Shown: positions 8,848 to 17,377, counted from the first letter of the stretch. The stretch: 64,000 nucleotides of DNA from Mesorhizobium sp. B2-7-1 (GCF_006440735.1 NZ_VFUA01000007.1:58247-122246), one strand, 5' to 3'. Numbers and translations: made by a program. The notes: generated by a model not told the origin, from the letters alone.

Positions 8848-8964
8848 GTCGCGAGGGCCTCGGCCAATCTCGAATGGTTATGATGAAACACCCGCTGCCA
8901 ACGGGTCGGGTCGCCTTTACAGGGCTACTAGCGCTTACCCTCCCGCGGTTATAATCGTAAGTCG

Positions 8965-10287
8965 ATGATCAACATCCTGCGCGCGCCCGATTCCCAGCAA
9001 AGCCAGCGGTTGCGGCTCAACACGCTGATCCGCCTTCGCTGGCTGGCCATCGTCGGCCAGAGCCTGACCGTGCTGGTCGTCGCCTATGGCCTGAAGTTCC
9101 CGTTGCCGGTGTCGATGTGCTTTGCGCTGATCGCCTGCTCGGCCTGGATGAATCTGTGGCTCACCTTCCGCTATCCGGCGGCGCATCGGCTCACCCCGCT
9201 TTCGGCCTTCGCGATCCTCACTTTCGACGGCATCCAGCTCACCGGCCTGCTCTACATGACCGGCGGCCTCACCAACCCGTTTTCGGTGCTGCTATCGGTC
9301 CCGGTCGTCATCTCGGCCGCTTCGCTGCCGCTGCGCATGACCGCGGTGCTTGGCGCGCTGGTCATGATGGCCGCCACGCTGCTGGTGTTCTTCCACCTGC
9401 CGCTGCCCTGGTACGAGGAGGCGCCGCTGCCGATGCCGTTCATCTATGTCGCCGGCATGTGGATGGCTGTCTTCGCCTCGATCGCCTTCACCGCCATCTA
9501 TGCTTTCCGCGTCGCGGCCGAAGCGCGCCTGCTCGCCAACGCGCTGGCCGCCACCGAGCTGGTGCTGCAGCGCGAGCAGCATCTGTCGGCGCTGGACGGG
9601 CTGGCGGCGGCCGCCGCGCATGAACTCGGCACGCCCCTGGCAACCATCACCGTCGTCGCCAAGGAGATGGAAAAGGCGCTCGGCAAGGACCCTAAATACG
9701 GCGAGGACGTGAAGCTCCTGCGCTCGCAAAGCGAGCGTTGCCGCGAGATTCTCAAGCGGCTGACCAGCCTTTCCTCGGAAGGCGAGGCGCATATGTCGCG
9801 CATGCCGCTCACCTCGCTCGTCGAGGAGGTGACGGCGCCGCATCGCGATTTCGGCATCTCGATCCGGCTGCGGCCCGGCGAACGCATCGGCCCCGAGCCG
9901 GTCGGCCAGCGGAGCCCCGGCGTCATCTACGGGCTCGGCAACCTGGTCGAGAACGCCGTCGATTTCGCCCGCAAGTCCGTCACCGTCAGCTGGAGCTGGG
10001 ACAATGAGGCGGTCATCTTCTCGATCACCGATGACGGGCCGGGCTTTCCGGCCGAGATCATCGACCGCATCGGCGAGCCCTATATGTCGACGCGCCAGGG
10101 CACCGAGGCGGGCGGCGGGCTGGGGCTAGGGCTGTTCATCGCCAAGACCCTGCTGGAACGGTCGGGCGCCACCATCGATTTCCGTAATTCGAGCGGGCTC
10201 GGCGAAGGCGCGGTGGTGCAGATCGCCTGGCCGCGCGGCGTCTTCCTTAACCAGGACCAGGCCTCCACCATGTTCGACAATGCCTAG
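8965..10287 (+). CDS. regB: Redox-sensing histidine kinase RegB/ActS
   Basis: Membrane sensor kinase of 440 residues. Seen: about six hydrophobic segments up to residue 185; the quinone-binding motif GGLTNPF at 100-106; the H-box AAAHELGTPLATI with phospho-accepting His219; the redox-active cysteine of the family at Cys259 in SERCREILKRL; N-box NLVENAVDFA and ATP-binding DDGPGFP and GLGLGLFIAKTLLE. These are the hallmarks of RegB/PrrB/ActS kinases, which respond to the quinone pool and oxygen and phosphorylate RegA/ActR. The partner regulator gene follows 296 bp downstream in the same direction. Confidence 0.95.
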   Translation: MINILRAPDSQQSQRLRLNTLIRLRWLAIVGQSLTVLVVAYGLKFPLPVSMCFALIACSAWMNLWLTFRYPAAHRLTPLSAFAILTFDGIQLTGLLYMTGGLTNPFSVLLSVPVVISAASLPLRMTAVLGALVMMAATLLVFFHLPLPWYEEAPLPMPFIYVAGMWMAVFASIAFTAIYAFRVAAEARLLANALAATELVLQREQHLSALDGLAAAAAHELGTPLATITVVAKEMEKALGKDPKYGEDVKLLRSQSERCREILKRLTSLSSEGEAHMSRMPLTSLVEEVTAPHRDFGISIRLRPGERIGPEPVGQRSPGVIYGLGNLVENAVDFARKSVTVSWSWDNEAVIFSITDDGPGFPAEIIDRIGEPYMSTRQGTEAGGGLGLGLFIAKTLLERSGATIDFRNSSGLGEGAVVQIAWPRGVFLNQDQASTMFDNA

Positions 10288-10288
10288 A

Positions 10289-10357
10289 GCAATTCCAGGA
10301 AAAGTGCGTAGCGGTTGGGCTCGGCGACTTCGCCGTAGCTTTCCGTCCGGAATTGCG
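10289..10357. repeat. Dispersed palindromic repeat family B, copy with an internal insertion
   Basis: It begins GCAATTCCAGGAAAAGTGCG and ends CCGTCCGGAATTGCG, so its ends are inverted (GCAATTCC/GGAATTGC). Copies at 42910-42953 and 46921-46965 are about 44 bp; this one carries about 23 extra bases between GCGGTT and TTCCGTCC. It starts one base after the regB stop. Confidence 0.8.
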
Positions 10358-10457
10358 AAACGGTGAACCATGCCTTGCATTTACTGCATGGCAGCTCTGT
10401 TGCGGGCTCTAAAAATTGGACATTGCTGTTGCGGAATTGTATCTGCGTAAAAGTGAG

Positions 10458-10503
10458 GCATGTCGCCTAAAACTGTGCAGCCGCGTTTGGCGAGACGGCA
10501 TGC
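10458..10503. repeat. Dispersed palindromic repeat family C
   Basis: It starts GCATGTCGCCTAAAACTGTG and ends GGCATGCC. It is the same family as the cleaner copy at 47927-47976. It lies in the regB-regA gap; I see no gene in 10288-10583. Confidence 0.6.
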
Positions 10504-10583
10504 CTGGAAACAAGGACTTAAGGCGCATTCGGTAGAATTCGTTTTGATGCGAAGGTGCTCTTGGTCAGTAGGATGTCGATAAG

Positions 10584-11147
10584 ATGAGCGGAGACGAAAC
10601 GACGGGCGCAATGGTCGAGGGCGAGGATACCTCGCTGCTCATCGTCGAGGACGACAAGCCGTTCCTCACCCGGCTTGCCCGGGCCATGGAAACCCGGGGT
10701 TTCGTGGTCGAGACGGCGGAGAGCGTGGAAGAGGCGGTCGCCAAGGCGCGCGCCCATCCGCCGGCCTATGCGGTGGTCGACATGCGGCTCGGCGACGGCA
10801 ACGGCCTCGATGTCGTGGCCGCCATCCGCGAGAAGCGCAACGACGCCCGCGCCATCATCCTGACCGGCTACGGCAACATCGCCACCGCGGTGACGGCGGT
10901 GAAGCTCGGCGCCGTCGACTACCTGTCCAAGCCCGCCGATGCCGACGACGTCTTCGCCGCGCTTACCCGCACCTCCGGCGAGCGTGCCGCGCCGCCGGAA
11001 AACCCGATGTCGGCCGACCGCGTGCGCTGGGAGCACATCCAGCGTGTCTACGAAATGTGCGACCGCAACGTTTCCGAGACGGCCAGGCGATTGAACATGC
11101 ACCGCCGCACGCTGCAGCGGATCCTCGCAAAGCGGGCGCCGCGGTAG
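10584..11147 (+). CDS. regA: Redox response regulator RegA/ActR
   Basis: Cytoplasmic response regulator of 187 residues. The receiver domain has the acidic pocket IVEDDKPF, phospho-acceptor Asp66 in VVDMRLGDGNGL, switch threonine in ILTGYG and the conserved lysine in LSKPAD. A proline linker (APPENP) leads to the Fis-type helix-turn-helix ETARRLNMHRRTLQRILAKR. Length and C-terminus match RegA/PrrA/ActR, global regulators of carbon fixation, nitrogen fixation and respiration genes under low oxygen. It is encoded downstream of the sensor kinase. Confidence 0.95.
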   Translation: MSGDETTGAMVEGEDTSLLIVEDDKPFLTRLARAMETRGFVVETAESVEEAVAKARAHPPAYAVVDMRLGDGNGLDVVAAIREKRNDARAIILTGYGNIATAVTAVKLGAVDYLSKPADADDVFAALTRTSGERAAPPENPMSADRVRWEHIQRVYEMCDRNVSETARRLNMHRRTLQRILAKRAPR

Positions 11148-11156
11148 GCAGACATT

Positions 11157-11216
11157 CGTCATCCTCGGGTCTCCGCGGTCGCTTCGCTCCTTGCTTCGCC
11201 CATGGATGACGAAAGG
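11157..11216. repeat. Short inverted repeat of family A
   Basis: The segment starts TCGTCATCCTCGGGTC and ends CCATGGATGACGA, so its outer bases pair, and it shares the CTTCGCTCC core with the element at 8664-8847. It lies directly after regA and could act as a stem-loop at the transcript end. Confidence 0.55.
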
Positions 11217-11352
11217 ACAGGCGTTTCAGCCAACTTTCGAAACATGCGCTGGCGTGTAACTTGTAAGCCTTGCGTCATCGCTGGCGCCGCGCATCATTGG
11301 AATACAGACTCCCGGCCGATAAGGCTAGGTGAGGCTGGGCTAGGGAGGGACC

Positions 11353-12543
11353 ATGCGAGACGAACGGCCGAAATCGATCCTGCGCGAATTCCTCGATGGC
11401 GAGGCCGCCGGCGGCATCATCCTGATGGTGGCCGCCGCGCTCGCGCTGATCGTCGCCAATACGCCTCTGGCTGCAACCTATTTCGCCGTCCTGCACGCCT
11501 ATCTCGGGCCGCTCAGCGTCTCGCACTGGATCAATGACGGGCTGATGGCGGTGTTCTTCCTGCTGGTCGGGCTGGAGATCAAGCGCGAGATGCTGGACGG
11601 CCAGCTCTCGACCTGGCCTCGCCGCGTGCTGCCGGGCATCGCCGCCGCCGGCGGCATGGTGGTGCCGGCGCTGGTCTATGTCTTGATCAACCGCAACAAT
11701 GCGGCCGCGCTCTCCGGCTGGGCGATCCCCACCGCCACCGACATCGCCTTTGCGCTCGGCGTGCTCTCGCTGCTCGGCAGCCGCGTGCCGGCCTCGCTGA
11801 AAGTCTTCCTCACCGCTCTCGCGATCATCGACGATCTCGGCGCCGTCATCATCATCGCGCTGTTCTACACAAGCGGCCTGTCGCTCGCTTATCTGGCCGC
11901 CGCCTTCGTCGTCATCGCTCTGCTGGTCGTGCTCAACCGCATGCGGGCCATGAAGCTCTGGCCATACCTGCTGCTCGGCGCGCTGCTGTGGGTTCTGGTG
12001 CTGAAGTCGGGCGTGCACGCCACGCTTGCCGGTGTGGCGCTGGCGCTCACCATCCCGCTGGAGCGTTCTCCCGGCATCAGCCATGATACAGAACATTCGC
12101 CGCTGCACCGGCTGGAGCACGGCCTGCATAAGCTCGTGCCCTTCATCGTCATCCCGATCTTCGGCTTCGCCAATGCCGGCGTCTCGCTCGGCGGCGTGAG
12201 CTTTGCGGCACTTGTCGAACCGCTGACGCTGGGCGTCGCCGCCGGCCTTGTGCTGGGCAAGCTGGTCGGCGTCTTCGGCTCTTCGGCGCTCGCCATCCGC
12301 TTCGGCCTCGCCGACCTGCCGGTCAATGCCGGCTGGCTGCATATGCTGGGCATCTCGCTGCTTTGCGGCATCGGCTTCACCATGAGCCTGTTCATCGGCC
12401 TGCTCGCCTTCGCCAGCGACCCGGCGCTGCAGGACGCGGTGAAAGTCGGCATTCTTGCCGGTTCGCTGATTGCCGCGCTGGTCGGCGCCGCCGTGCTGCT
12501 CATGGCGCCGGCGGCCGGCGGGGTGGACGAGGATCTGGGCTAA
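11353..12543 (+). CDS. nhaA: Na+/H+ antiporter NhaA
   Basis: Inner-membrane sodium/proton exchanger of 396 residues, typical NhaA length. Seen: N-terminal [13 protein letters not shown], the conserved substrate-site segment [20 protein letters not shown] with the adjacent catalytic aspartates region, [16 protein letters not shown], and [12 protein letters not shown]. Twelve hydrophobic segments are predicted. It supports pH and sodium homeostasis. A GGGAGGG ribosome site precedes the ATG. Its stop codon overlaps the stop of the convergent ECF sigma gene by 4 bases. Confidence 0.96.
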   Translation: MRDERPKSILREFLDGEAAGGIILMVAAALALIVANTPLAATYFAVLHAYLGPLSVSHWINDGLMAVFFLLVGLEIKREMLDGQLSTWPRRVLPGIAAAGGMVVPALVYVLINRNNAAALSGWAIPTATDIAFALGVLSLLGSRVPASLKVFLTALAIIDDLGAVIIIALFYTSGLSLAYLAAAFVVIALLVVLNRMRAMKLWPYLLLGALLWVLVLKSGVHATLAGVALALTIPLERSPGISHDTEHSPLHRLEHGLHKLVPFIVIPIFGFANAGVSLGGVSFAALVEPLTLGVAAGLVLGKLVGVFGSSALAIRFGLADLPVNAGWLHMLGISLLCGIGFTMSLFIGLLAFASDPALQDAVKVGILAGSLIAALVGAAVLLMAPAAGGVDEDLG

Positions 12544-13580
12544 GGCAGGCTGGGTTCCGGCGGCAGGCCGAAGGCCGCAAACAAGCTGGGACCGAGCGGC
12601 GGGACATAGATCGTCAGCACGGCGATCCTGTCGCCGGTCGGCTCGATGACATGCAGCGAATGCGGCCGCCACTTGGAATCCTGGCGGCCAAGCGCGTAGA
12701 CGCCGACGGCCGGCTGGGTGTTGGCGCCGACGGCCACCGCGCGATAGCCGGCAAAATTACCCCAGACGCTTCCCAGGAAAGCGCCGATGGCAGGACGTCC
12801 GAAGTACCATTCCCGCCAAGGCGGCATGTGGTAGACGGCGTCTTCCTTGAGCAGCTCGACGAGCCCGTTCAGATTGTTGGCCTGCCAGGCCCGCATATAG
12901 CGTTCGAGAAGCACGCCTTCGTCCGCGCTGGGCCGCGACCGTTGCGGCGGGCGCACCTGGCGGCCACCCAGCGTCGCGCGGGCCCGCTGCAAGGCGCTGT
13001 TGATCGAGGCGGTCGATCCGCCCAGCAGTTGCGCGGTCTCGATTGCGGACCACCCGAGCACGTCGCATAGCAGCAAGGTTGCTCGCTGCCTCGGCGGCAG
13101 CAGCTGGATCGCCGCGACGAAGGCGAGCCGCACGGCCTCGCGGGCTTCGTAGCGCGCTTCCGGACCGGGCCTGTCGTCGGCAATGTCGGGCAGTTCCGCG
13201 TCCGGATATGGCTCCAGCCAGGTGAGTTCGATGGCCGGGCCGCCGGTCGCTCTTCCTTCGGAAGGCGGCCGTCCGGGCTGCTCGAGAATGCGCCGCGTGG
13301 ATGCCCGTGCCTTGATCGCATTGAGGCAGCTGTTGGTGGCGATCGAGTAGAGCCAGCCGCGCGCCGAGCCGCGTCCGTCGAATTGCGACCGTGCGCGCCA
13401 GGCCTTGAGGAACGTCTCCTGGACGAGATCGTCCGCCTCGTTGAGCGAGCCCATCATCCGGTAGCAATGCAGCTTGAGCGCGCGGCGGTGGGCGACGCTC
13501 AGGCGCTCGAAGGCCAGCCGGTCGAGGGCCGGCTGGCCTGGCCGGCCCAAAGGCCGGGTAGGGCCGGAAGCGTCAGTCAT
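12540..13580 (-). CDS. ECF sigma-70 factor with SnoaL-like C-terminal domain
   Basis: Sigma factor of 346 residues. Region 2 is seen as [20 protein letters not shown] and [15 protein letters not shown], region 4 as [19 protein letters not shown] followed by a helix-turn-helix. The C-terminal third ([38 protein letters not shown]) is a SnoaL/NTF2-like domain, as in TIGR02960-type factors, where the extra domain is thought to control activity instead of an anti-sigma factor. No anti-sigma gene is adjacent. It is downstream of an SDR gene by 42 bp, probably one transcript. Confidence 0.9.
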   Translation of the reverse strand: MTDASGPTRPLGRPGQPALDRLAFERLSVAHRRALKLHCYRMMGSLNEADDLVQETFLKAWRARSQFDGRGSARGWLYSIATNSCLNAIKARASTRRILEQPGRPPSEGRATGGPAIELTWLEPYPDAELPDIADDRPGPEARYEAREAVRLAFVAAIQLLPPRQRATLLLCDVLGWSAIETAQLLGGSTASINSALQRARATLGGRQVRPPQRSRPSADEGVLLERYMRAWQANNLNGLVELLKEDAVYHMPPWREWYFGRPAIGAFLGSVWGNFAGYRAVAVGANTQPAVGVYALGRQDSKWRPHSLHVIEPTGDRIAVLTIYVPPLGPSLFAAFGLPPEPSLP

Positions 13581-13622
13581 GCGGAGCCCGGAGAGCTGAA
13601 TTCGGCCGCCATCCTGCGCGCC

Positions 13623-14369
13623 TCATGCCGTCGCCGCAAGGCCGCTGCCGCTCACCGTGAAGGAACTGCCTTGCGGCTTGCCCGTCACGAGCTGGATCAC
13701 CGCCTGTCCGACATCGGCCGGCGTCTGCATGTCGCTCATGCTGGCCAGGAAGTCGGCCGGGCGGATGCCCATATAGGCCGCAATGCCGTCGATGCCGCGA
13801 TCGCCGACTCCGGTGCCCGGCATAATGCGGGCCGGTGAAAGCGCCATGAAGCGCAGGCCGAGGCCGAGCCGGTCCGATTCCTTCTGGCAATGGCCGGCCA
13901 GGAATATCTGCATGCGCTTTGCGCCGGCATAGCCGCCCGAATTCGGCGGGCCGCCGCTGATGGCGGCGCCGCTGGCGATCAGCAGCACACGGGCTCCGGG
14001 CTTGAGCCGGCCCTTGAGAGCTTCCCGGCAGAACAGGAACGACGCCTTGACGTCCATCTCCCAGTTGGCCGAGAAGACCTCCCAGCTCTGCTCCTGGATC
14101 GGCGCGGCCGGGGCGAGCGCGCCCGCGCAGACCACCAGCACGTCGGGCGCCAGCGCGTCGAAAACCACTTGCGGCGCGTCTTCCGCCGTCGCGTCGGCGG
14201 CCAAGGTCTTCAGGGCTGGCCGTTCCCAGGCGAGTTGCTTCAGGTCGGCCGCGCCTCGGGCGACGGCAAGCACGGTCGCTCCCGCGTCAAGCGCTGCTTC
14301 CACGATCGAACGGCCGACACCGCGGCTGCCTCCGACGACGACGACATTCTGGTTTTGCAGGGATTTCAT
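13623..14369 (-). CDS. Short-chain dehydrogenase/reductase
   Basis: NAD(P)-dependent oxidoreductase of 248 residues. Seen: the nucleotide-binding glycine motif VVVGGSRGVGRS near residues 10-21, the NAG-like segment VVCAGALAP, the catalytic serine region LLIASGAAISGG and YAGAK as the YxxxK catalytic pair. Substrate unknown. It is upstream of the ECF sigma gene in the same direction with a 42-bp gap, so the two are likely co-transcribed; SDRs are frequent neighbours of such sigma factors. Confidence 0.9.
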   Translation of the reverse strand: MKSLQNQNVVVVGGSRGVGRSIVEAALDAGATVLAVARGAADLKQLAWERPALKTLAADATAEDAPQVVFDALAPDVLVVCAGALAPAAPIQEQSWEVFSANWEMDVKASFLFCREALKGRLKPGARVLLIASGAAISGGPPNSGGYAGAKRMQIFLAGHCQKESDRLGLGLRFMALSPARIMPGTGVGDRGIDGIAAYMGIRPADFLASMSDMQTPADVGQAVIQLVTGKPQGSSFTVSGSGLAATA

Positions 14370-14493
14370 GCTTCACCTCTTTTCCAGGCCGCCGGCCATC
14401 CGGACGCGCATGTAGGTGAAGACAAACGGGATCGGCGGAAATCATCGGTGCGAGGCGAAAATTCTCGCCGACCTCGCGCGGGGGGAACCTGAC

Positions 14494-15006
14494 CTACTCG
14501 CTCTCGCCGTCCAGCGCCGGCACCGCGACGCCGGCAAGCTCGGCTGCCAAGAGCCGCGCGGCGCCCGCTCGGGCAATCCGCAGCATCAGCGCCTTGCGCG
14601 TCGCGGCCGCCATGCGGTGCTCCGGCGCCTCGCGCAGGATCTCGGCGCCATAGCCGTCGGAAAGGATGAAGCCGCATTCCTCGGGGAAAATGTCCTGCGG
14701 GACGCCGGGATGGGTGGCGAAGAAGAAGCGGTCGGAATGCAGCCGGTAGTCAGGCCATTTGCGGTCGACCCGGAAATCCTCGATCGAGGATTTGATCTCG
14801 ATGATCCAGATGTCGCCCTGCCTGGTCAGAGCCACGAGATCGGCCCGCCGCCCGGTGGCGAGCGAAAGCTCCGGCAGCACATGCGCGCCCATCTCGGTGA
14901 GCAGCCGCTGCACGCCGCGCCGCACCAGCATGGCGCGCTCCGACTGGCGGCCGTCGATCAAAGGGTTGAGGGGAATCGGGGAAACGATGGGCATGGGAGG
15001 CACCAT
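14494..15006 (-). CDS. mmcB: MmcB family DNA repair protein (PD-(D/E)XK nuclease fold)
   Basis: Protein of 170 residues. The nuclease-like core is visible as GRRADLVALTRQGDIWIIEI followed by KSS, giving the D...ExK pattern of PD-(D/E)XK enzymes, and the family stretch WPDYRLHSDRFFFATHPGVP follows. MmcB is known from Caulobacter as a damage-response protein of alphaproteobacteria. The start at 15006 is used; an ATG at 14994 is an alternative. A GTTC-N7-GAAC palindrome sits 11 bp upstream (15017-15031), discussed separately. Confidence 0.88.
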   Translation of the reverse strand: MVPPMPIVSPIPLNPLIDGRQSERAMLVRRGVQRLLTEMGAHVLPELSLATGRRADLVALTRQGDIWIIEIKSSIEDFRVDRKWPDYRLHSDRFFFATHPGVPQDIFPEECGFILSDGYGAEILREAPEHRMAAATRKALMLRIARAGAARLLAAELAGVAVPALDGESE

Positions 15007-15056
15007 GCCAGATTTTGTTCACGGTTTGAACCCCTGCAGGTCGGGCGATTATCTGG

Positions 15057-15093
15057 TTGACAAACCAAGCCTTTCATAGGATAATAATCCTAT
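15057..15093 (+). promoter_or_regulatory. Strong sigma-70-type promoter with palindrome over the -10
   Basis: A consensus -35 TTGACA (15057-15062) is followed after exactly 17 bp by GATAAT (15080-15085). The inverted repeat ATAGGAT-aata-ATCCTAT (15076-15093) covers the -10, as an operator would. It reads toward the small genes at 15334 and 15574. The 15094-15333 stretch holds no gene I can support, so it would be a 240-base leader or a small RNA. Confidence 0.55.
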
Positions 15094-15333
15094 ACAGCGG
15101 CTATATCGCTCGCGCCTTCACAAGGCGAGATCAAAAAATCCTTAGAAATGTCGCCTTTGATCCCAATGAGTTGGCTTGCTATGTCAACAATGCTGTCATA
15201 TCTACGGCTGGTGAAAGCTTCCCTTTCATGCCAATAATGGAACCAAGGGACAGTCATGGGGTTACGGTAGACCCTGGATAACGGCACGTTAACCGCCAGA
15301 GTTTAAACGTAAATGTCCTGTGGGGAGAACTAG

Positions 15334-15561
15334 ATGGCCGTCATGATGGAGCGATTCGCCGAGTCACTAGGCTGGTACACAAAGCGCGAATCAATGCGCG
15401 CGGCCACTACCGTGCGCGAAGAGAAACCGGCCCAGCACATGGTCGGGGAATACTGCGCTGACTACAGCGGTCTTTCAGAAGACCAGTTGAAAGAGACTGA
15501 CGCCGAAATGGATGCGTTCATCCACAAAAGTAGACTAGTTTCTGAAAAGCGCGGACTGTGA
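15334..15561 (+). CDS. Small acidic hypothetical protein, possible partner of the PemK-like protein
   Basis: Seventy-five residues, soluble, acidic in the second half (DYSGLSEDQLKETDAEMDAF) and basic at the end. A clear ribosome site GGGGAGA lies 5 nt before the ATG, which supports translation. The gene ends 12 nt before the PemK-like gene and in the same frame. I do not recognise a family. The size and place, just upstream of a toxin-like gene, fit an antitoxin, but no DNA-binding motif is seen, so this is only a suggestion. Base composition is lower in GC than the neighbours. Confidence 0.6.
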   Translation: MAVMMERFAESLGWYTKRESMRAATTVREEKPAQHMVGEYCADYSGLSEDQLKETDAEMDAFIHKSRLVSEKRGL

Positions 15562-15564
15562 TAC

Positions 15565-15584
15565 GTCCACCCTATGGGGTGGAC
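15565..15584 (+). promoter_or_regulatory. Perfect hairpin holding the start codon of the PemK-like gene
   Basis: GTCCACCC (15565-15572), loop TATG (15573-15576), GGGTGGAC (15577-15584): an 8-bp perfect stem with a four-base loop. The ATG of the next gene is bases 15574-15576, in the loop. No ribosome-binding sequence is free upstream, since the only bases before it belong to the stem and the previous stop codon. This would be expected to hold translation down unless ribosomes arriving from the upstream gene melt the stem. Confidence 0.6.
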
Positions 15585-16020
15585 ATTCCTTGAGATAGAG
15601 ACATTGCCGGAACCGGGCGACATCGTCTGGTGCAAGTTCCCCTATACTCGCGGCAAGCCCGGCCCCGTTGCGCGCCCTACGTTGGTTCGCGCCAATGCTG
15701 TCTACGAGAACCCCGAAACAGGGACACTCTACGGCTCAGTTGAAGTTTCCTACGGCACGGGCGAATTCACGGAAGAGCAGGAAAAAATCGACCTAGTCAT
15801 AAAAAACTGGGACGCCGTTAAGCGCTGCGGGCTGCATAAGCCGACTCGCTTCTCTCTCGATCCAGCAAACAGGAAAAATCTTATCTGGTGCGAAGAGTTC
15901 TTTGTCCCGTCCGACTATCTACGCGATGCACAGGTACATATTGGCCGACTTGGAGAAGCTGAAACTGCGCAGATGCGCGAACGCCTGATCCGACGCGGCC
16001 TTCTGGCGGCCGAGAGCTGA
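15574..16020 (+). CDS. PemK/MazF-like toxin family protein
   Basis: Protein of 148 residues. The opening EPGDIVWCKFPYTRGKPGP then ARPTLV matches the beta-barrel start of PemK/MazF endoribonucleases (GDIVW...GKPGP...RP.LV), and HKPTRFSLDPANRK and IWCEEFF match the second half of PemK-type proteins. These proteins cleave mRNA as toxins of type II toxin-antitoxin pairs. The start at 15574 lies in a hairpin loop; a TTG at 15604 with GAGA upstream would remove ten residues without touching the domain. The long C-terminal tail (QVHIGRLGEAETAQMRERL) is larger than in classical MazF. Activity is not shown by sequence. Confidence 0.65.
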   Translation: MGWTFLEIETLPEPGDIVWCKFPYTRGKPGPVARPTLVRANAVYENPETGTLYGSVEVSYGTGEFTEEQEKIDLVIKNWDAVKRCGLHKPTRFSLDPANRKNLIWCEEFFVPSDYLRDAQVHIGRLGEAETAQMRERLIRRGLLAAES

Positions 16021-16065
16021 CCTAGTCAGCTTTGCGCTTCCGTCGCGCCAGCGAGTAAGCCGTTT

Positions 16066-16320
16066 TCATCCGCTGCTTTGGGGCTGGTTCGTCGACTCGA
16101 TCTCAGCGGGGACCGTGCATTGCACCCTGATTTGCAAAAGCTGTCTGCCAGTGATGTCGCGGACTGTGCAAACGATATCGCTGGTCTTTGCGCTTAGCAG
16201 CATTCGGCGAGCGATTTCGAAGGCTTGTTCCTTGGCCTCCTTCAGCGCCCTCAGTTCTTTCCCTCGGGCGTCGTGGTAGACATCCCCGCTATGGGAGAGC
16301 TCAAAGAAATATCTGGCCAT
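16066..16320 (-). CDS. DUF6894 family small protein
   Basis: Eighty-four residues starting MARYFFELSHSGDVYHDARG followed by ELRALKEAKEQAFEIARRML, the pattern of the DUF6894 family common in rhizobia (RYFF...D..G.EL..l..A...A). Function unknown. An in-frame ATG four codons upstream (16332) is possible, but family members begin at the MxRYFF position. It is convergent with the PemK-like gene and stands alone. Confidence 0.75.
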   Translation of the reverse strand: MARYFFELSHSGDVYHDARGKELRALKEAKEQAFEIARRMLLSAKTSDIVCTVRDITGRQLLQIRVQCTVPAEIESTNQPQSSG

Positions 16321-16524
16321 GACGCATAACAAACGTCGCTGCCGGGAGAAAAAGTCCAGCCTTTTTAGATGGTGGCCCGGTGTTGCGTGCGTGGGCCGGA
16401 CAAGCGATCAAGAGATGTCTGTCAAATAGATAATCGCCGCGGGTCGCGATTATCGGCCGGTTCCTTCAACGGTCGGTGGCACAAAAGGCAGCGGTGAAGC
16501 ATATGTCCGCGGCGATGCCCCCTA

Positions 16525-16743
16525 CTACGAGTCCCTCGCTCGAAATTCATCCGCCAGAAGCCTGGCAAGGTGGTCGCGGCTCAGGCTCAATGTCTCTTTC
16601 AGGAACCACAGGAAGTTGCTCGGGCCGTCTGTCGGCAGGCCGTTTTCTTCCGCCTGGGTGATGACCGCGCGCTGGCGCTCGATCCGCTGTTCGATCTCGC
16701 GGATGTGCTGCTCGACCCGTCCGATGTCTTCCTGGAGACTCAT
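16525..16743 (-). CDS. Small coiled-coil hypothetical protein
   Basis: Seventy-two residues, MSLQEDIGRVEQHIREIEQR then IERQRAVITQAEENG: a heptad-like amphipathic helix, followed by FLWFLKETLSLSRDHLARL. Probably cytoplasmic and helical. The start at 16743 is preferred over the in-frame ATG at 16758. Function unknown; no operon partner. The 16333-16524 gap has nothing I can identify. Confidence 0.55.
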   Translation of the reverse strand: MSLQEDIGRVEQHIREIEQRIERQRAVITQAEENGLPTDGPSNFLWFLKETLSLSRDHLARLLADEFRARDS

Positions 16744-16899
16744 GGCCGGCAATCTCATTGTGCACGATCGTCAAGATAGCACCAAACCGGAAATGCGTGG
16801 AGCGTAAAGCCAAGCGGGATGCTTGGCCCTGGTTCACGCAAGATTAGGTCTTGCTAACCATATCCCTTGGCAGCAATCTCGCCCTGAGAGGATTTCCCC

Positions 16900-17370
16900 A
16901 TGACCCGCGATCAGATGCTTGCCCACCTCCGGTCCGCCGACGCCGTCGCGCGCGAGGCGGCGGCGCACGGGCATCATCCGTTCGGCTGCGTGCTGATCGG
17001 GCCGGACGATCGCGTTTTGATGCGGCAGGGCAATCTCGACACGGTGCGCCATGCCGAGACGGAGCTCGCCCGCCGCGCCGCGGCGGCCTATGAGCCTGAG
17101 TTCCTGTGGCAATGCACGTTGGTCTCGACCTTCGAACCGTGCGCGATGTGCGCCGGCACGATGTACTGGGCGAATATCGGGCGCCTGGTCTATGGGGTCG
17201 AGGAAACCAGCCTCCTGGCGCTCACCGGCGATCACGAGGAGAATCCGACGATGAACCTCGCCTCGCGCACCGTCTTCGCCTCCGGCCAGAAAAAGATCGA
17301 GGTGTTTGGTCCTTTCCCCGAAATCGCGGACGAGCTGCTCGCCCCGCACCGCGATTTCTGGAAGCGCTGA
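16900..17370 (+). CDS. Nucleoside/base deaminase (CMP/dCMP deaminase fold)
   Basis: Zinc-dependent deaminase of 156 residues. Catalytic motif HAETELARRA gives the zinc histidine and proton-shuttle glutamate, and FEPCAMCAGTMYWANIGRLV gives the PCxxC zinc cysteines. The length and the C-terminal FPEIADELLAPHRDFW fit the guanine/nucleoside deaminase group rather than the tRNA adenosine deaminase TadA; the substrate cannot be fixed from sequence. The ribosome site GAGAGGA lies just before the ATG. Monocistronic, facing the outer-membrane protein gene with an 7-bp gap. Confidence 0.85.
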   Translation: MTRDQMLAHLRSADAVAREAAAHGHHPFGCVLIGPDDRVLMRQGNLDTVRHAETELARRAAAAYEPEFLWQCTLVSTFEPCAMCAGTMYWANIGRLVYGVEETSLLALTGDHEENPTMNLASRTVFASGQKKIEVFGPFPEIADELLAPHRDFWKR

Positions 17371-17377
17371 CGCGGTC

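Noticed and set aside
15090..15287. Small minus-strand open frame of 65 codons in the islet before the PemK-like genes
   Set aside because: No ribosome site, no family similarity, and it overlaps a leader that probably is transcribed from the other strand.
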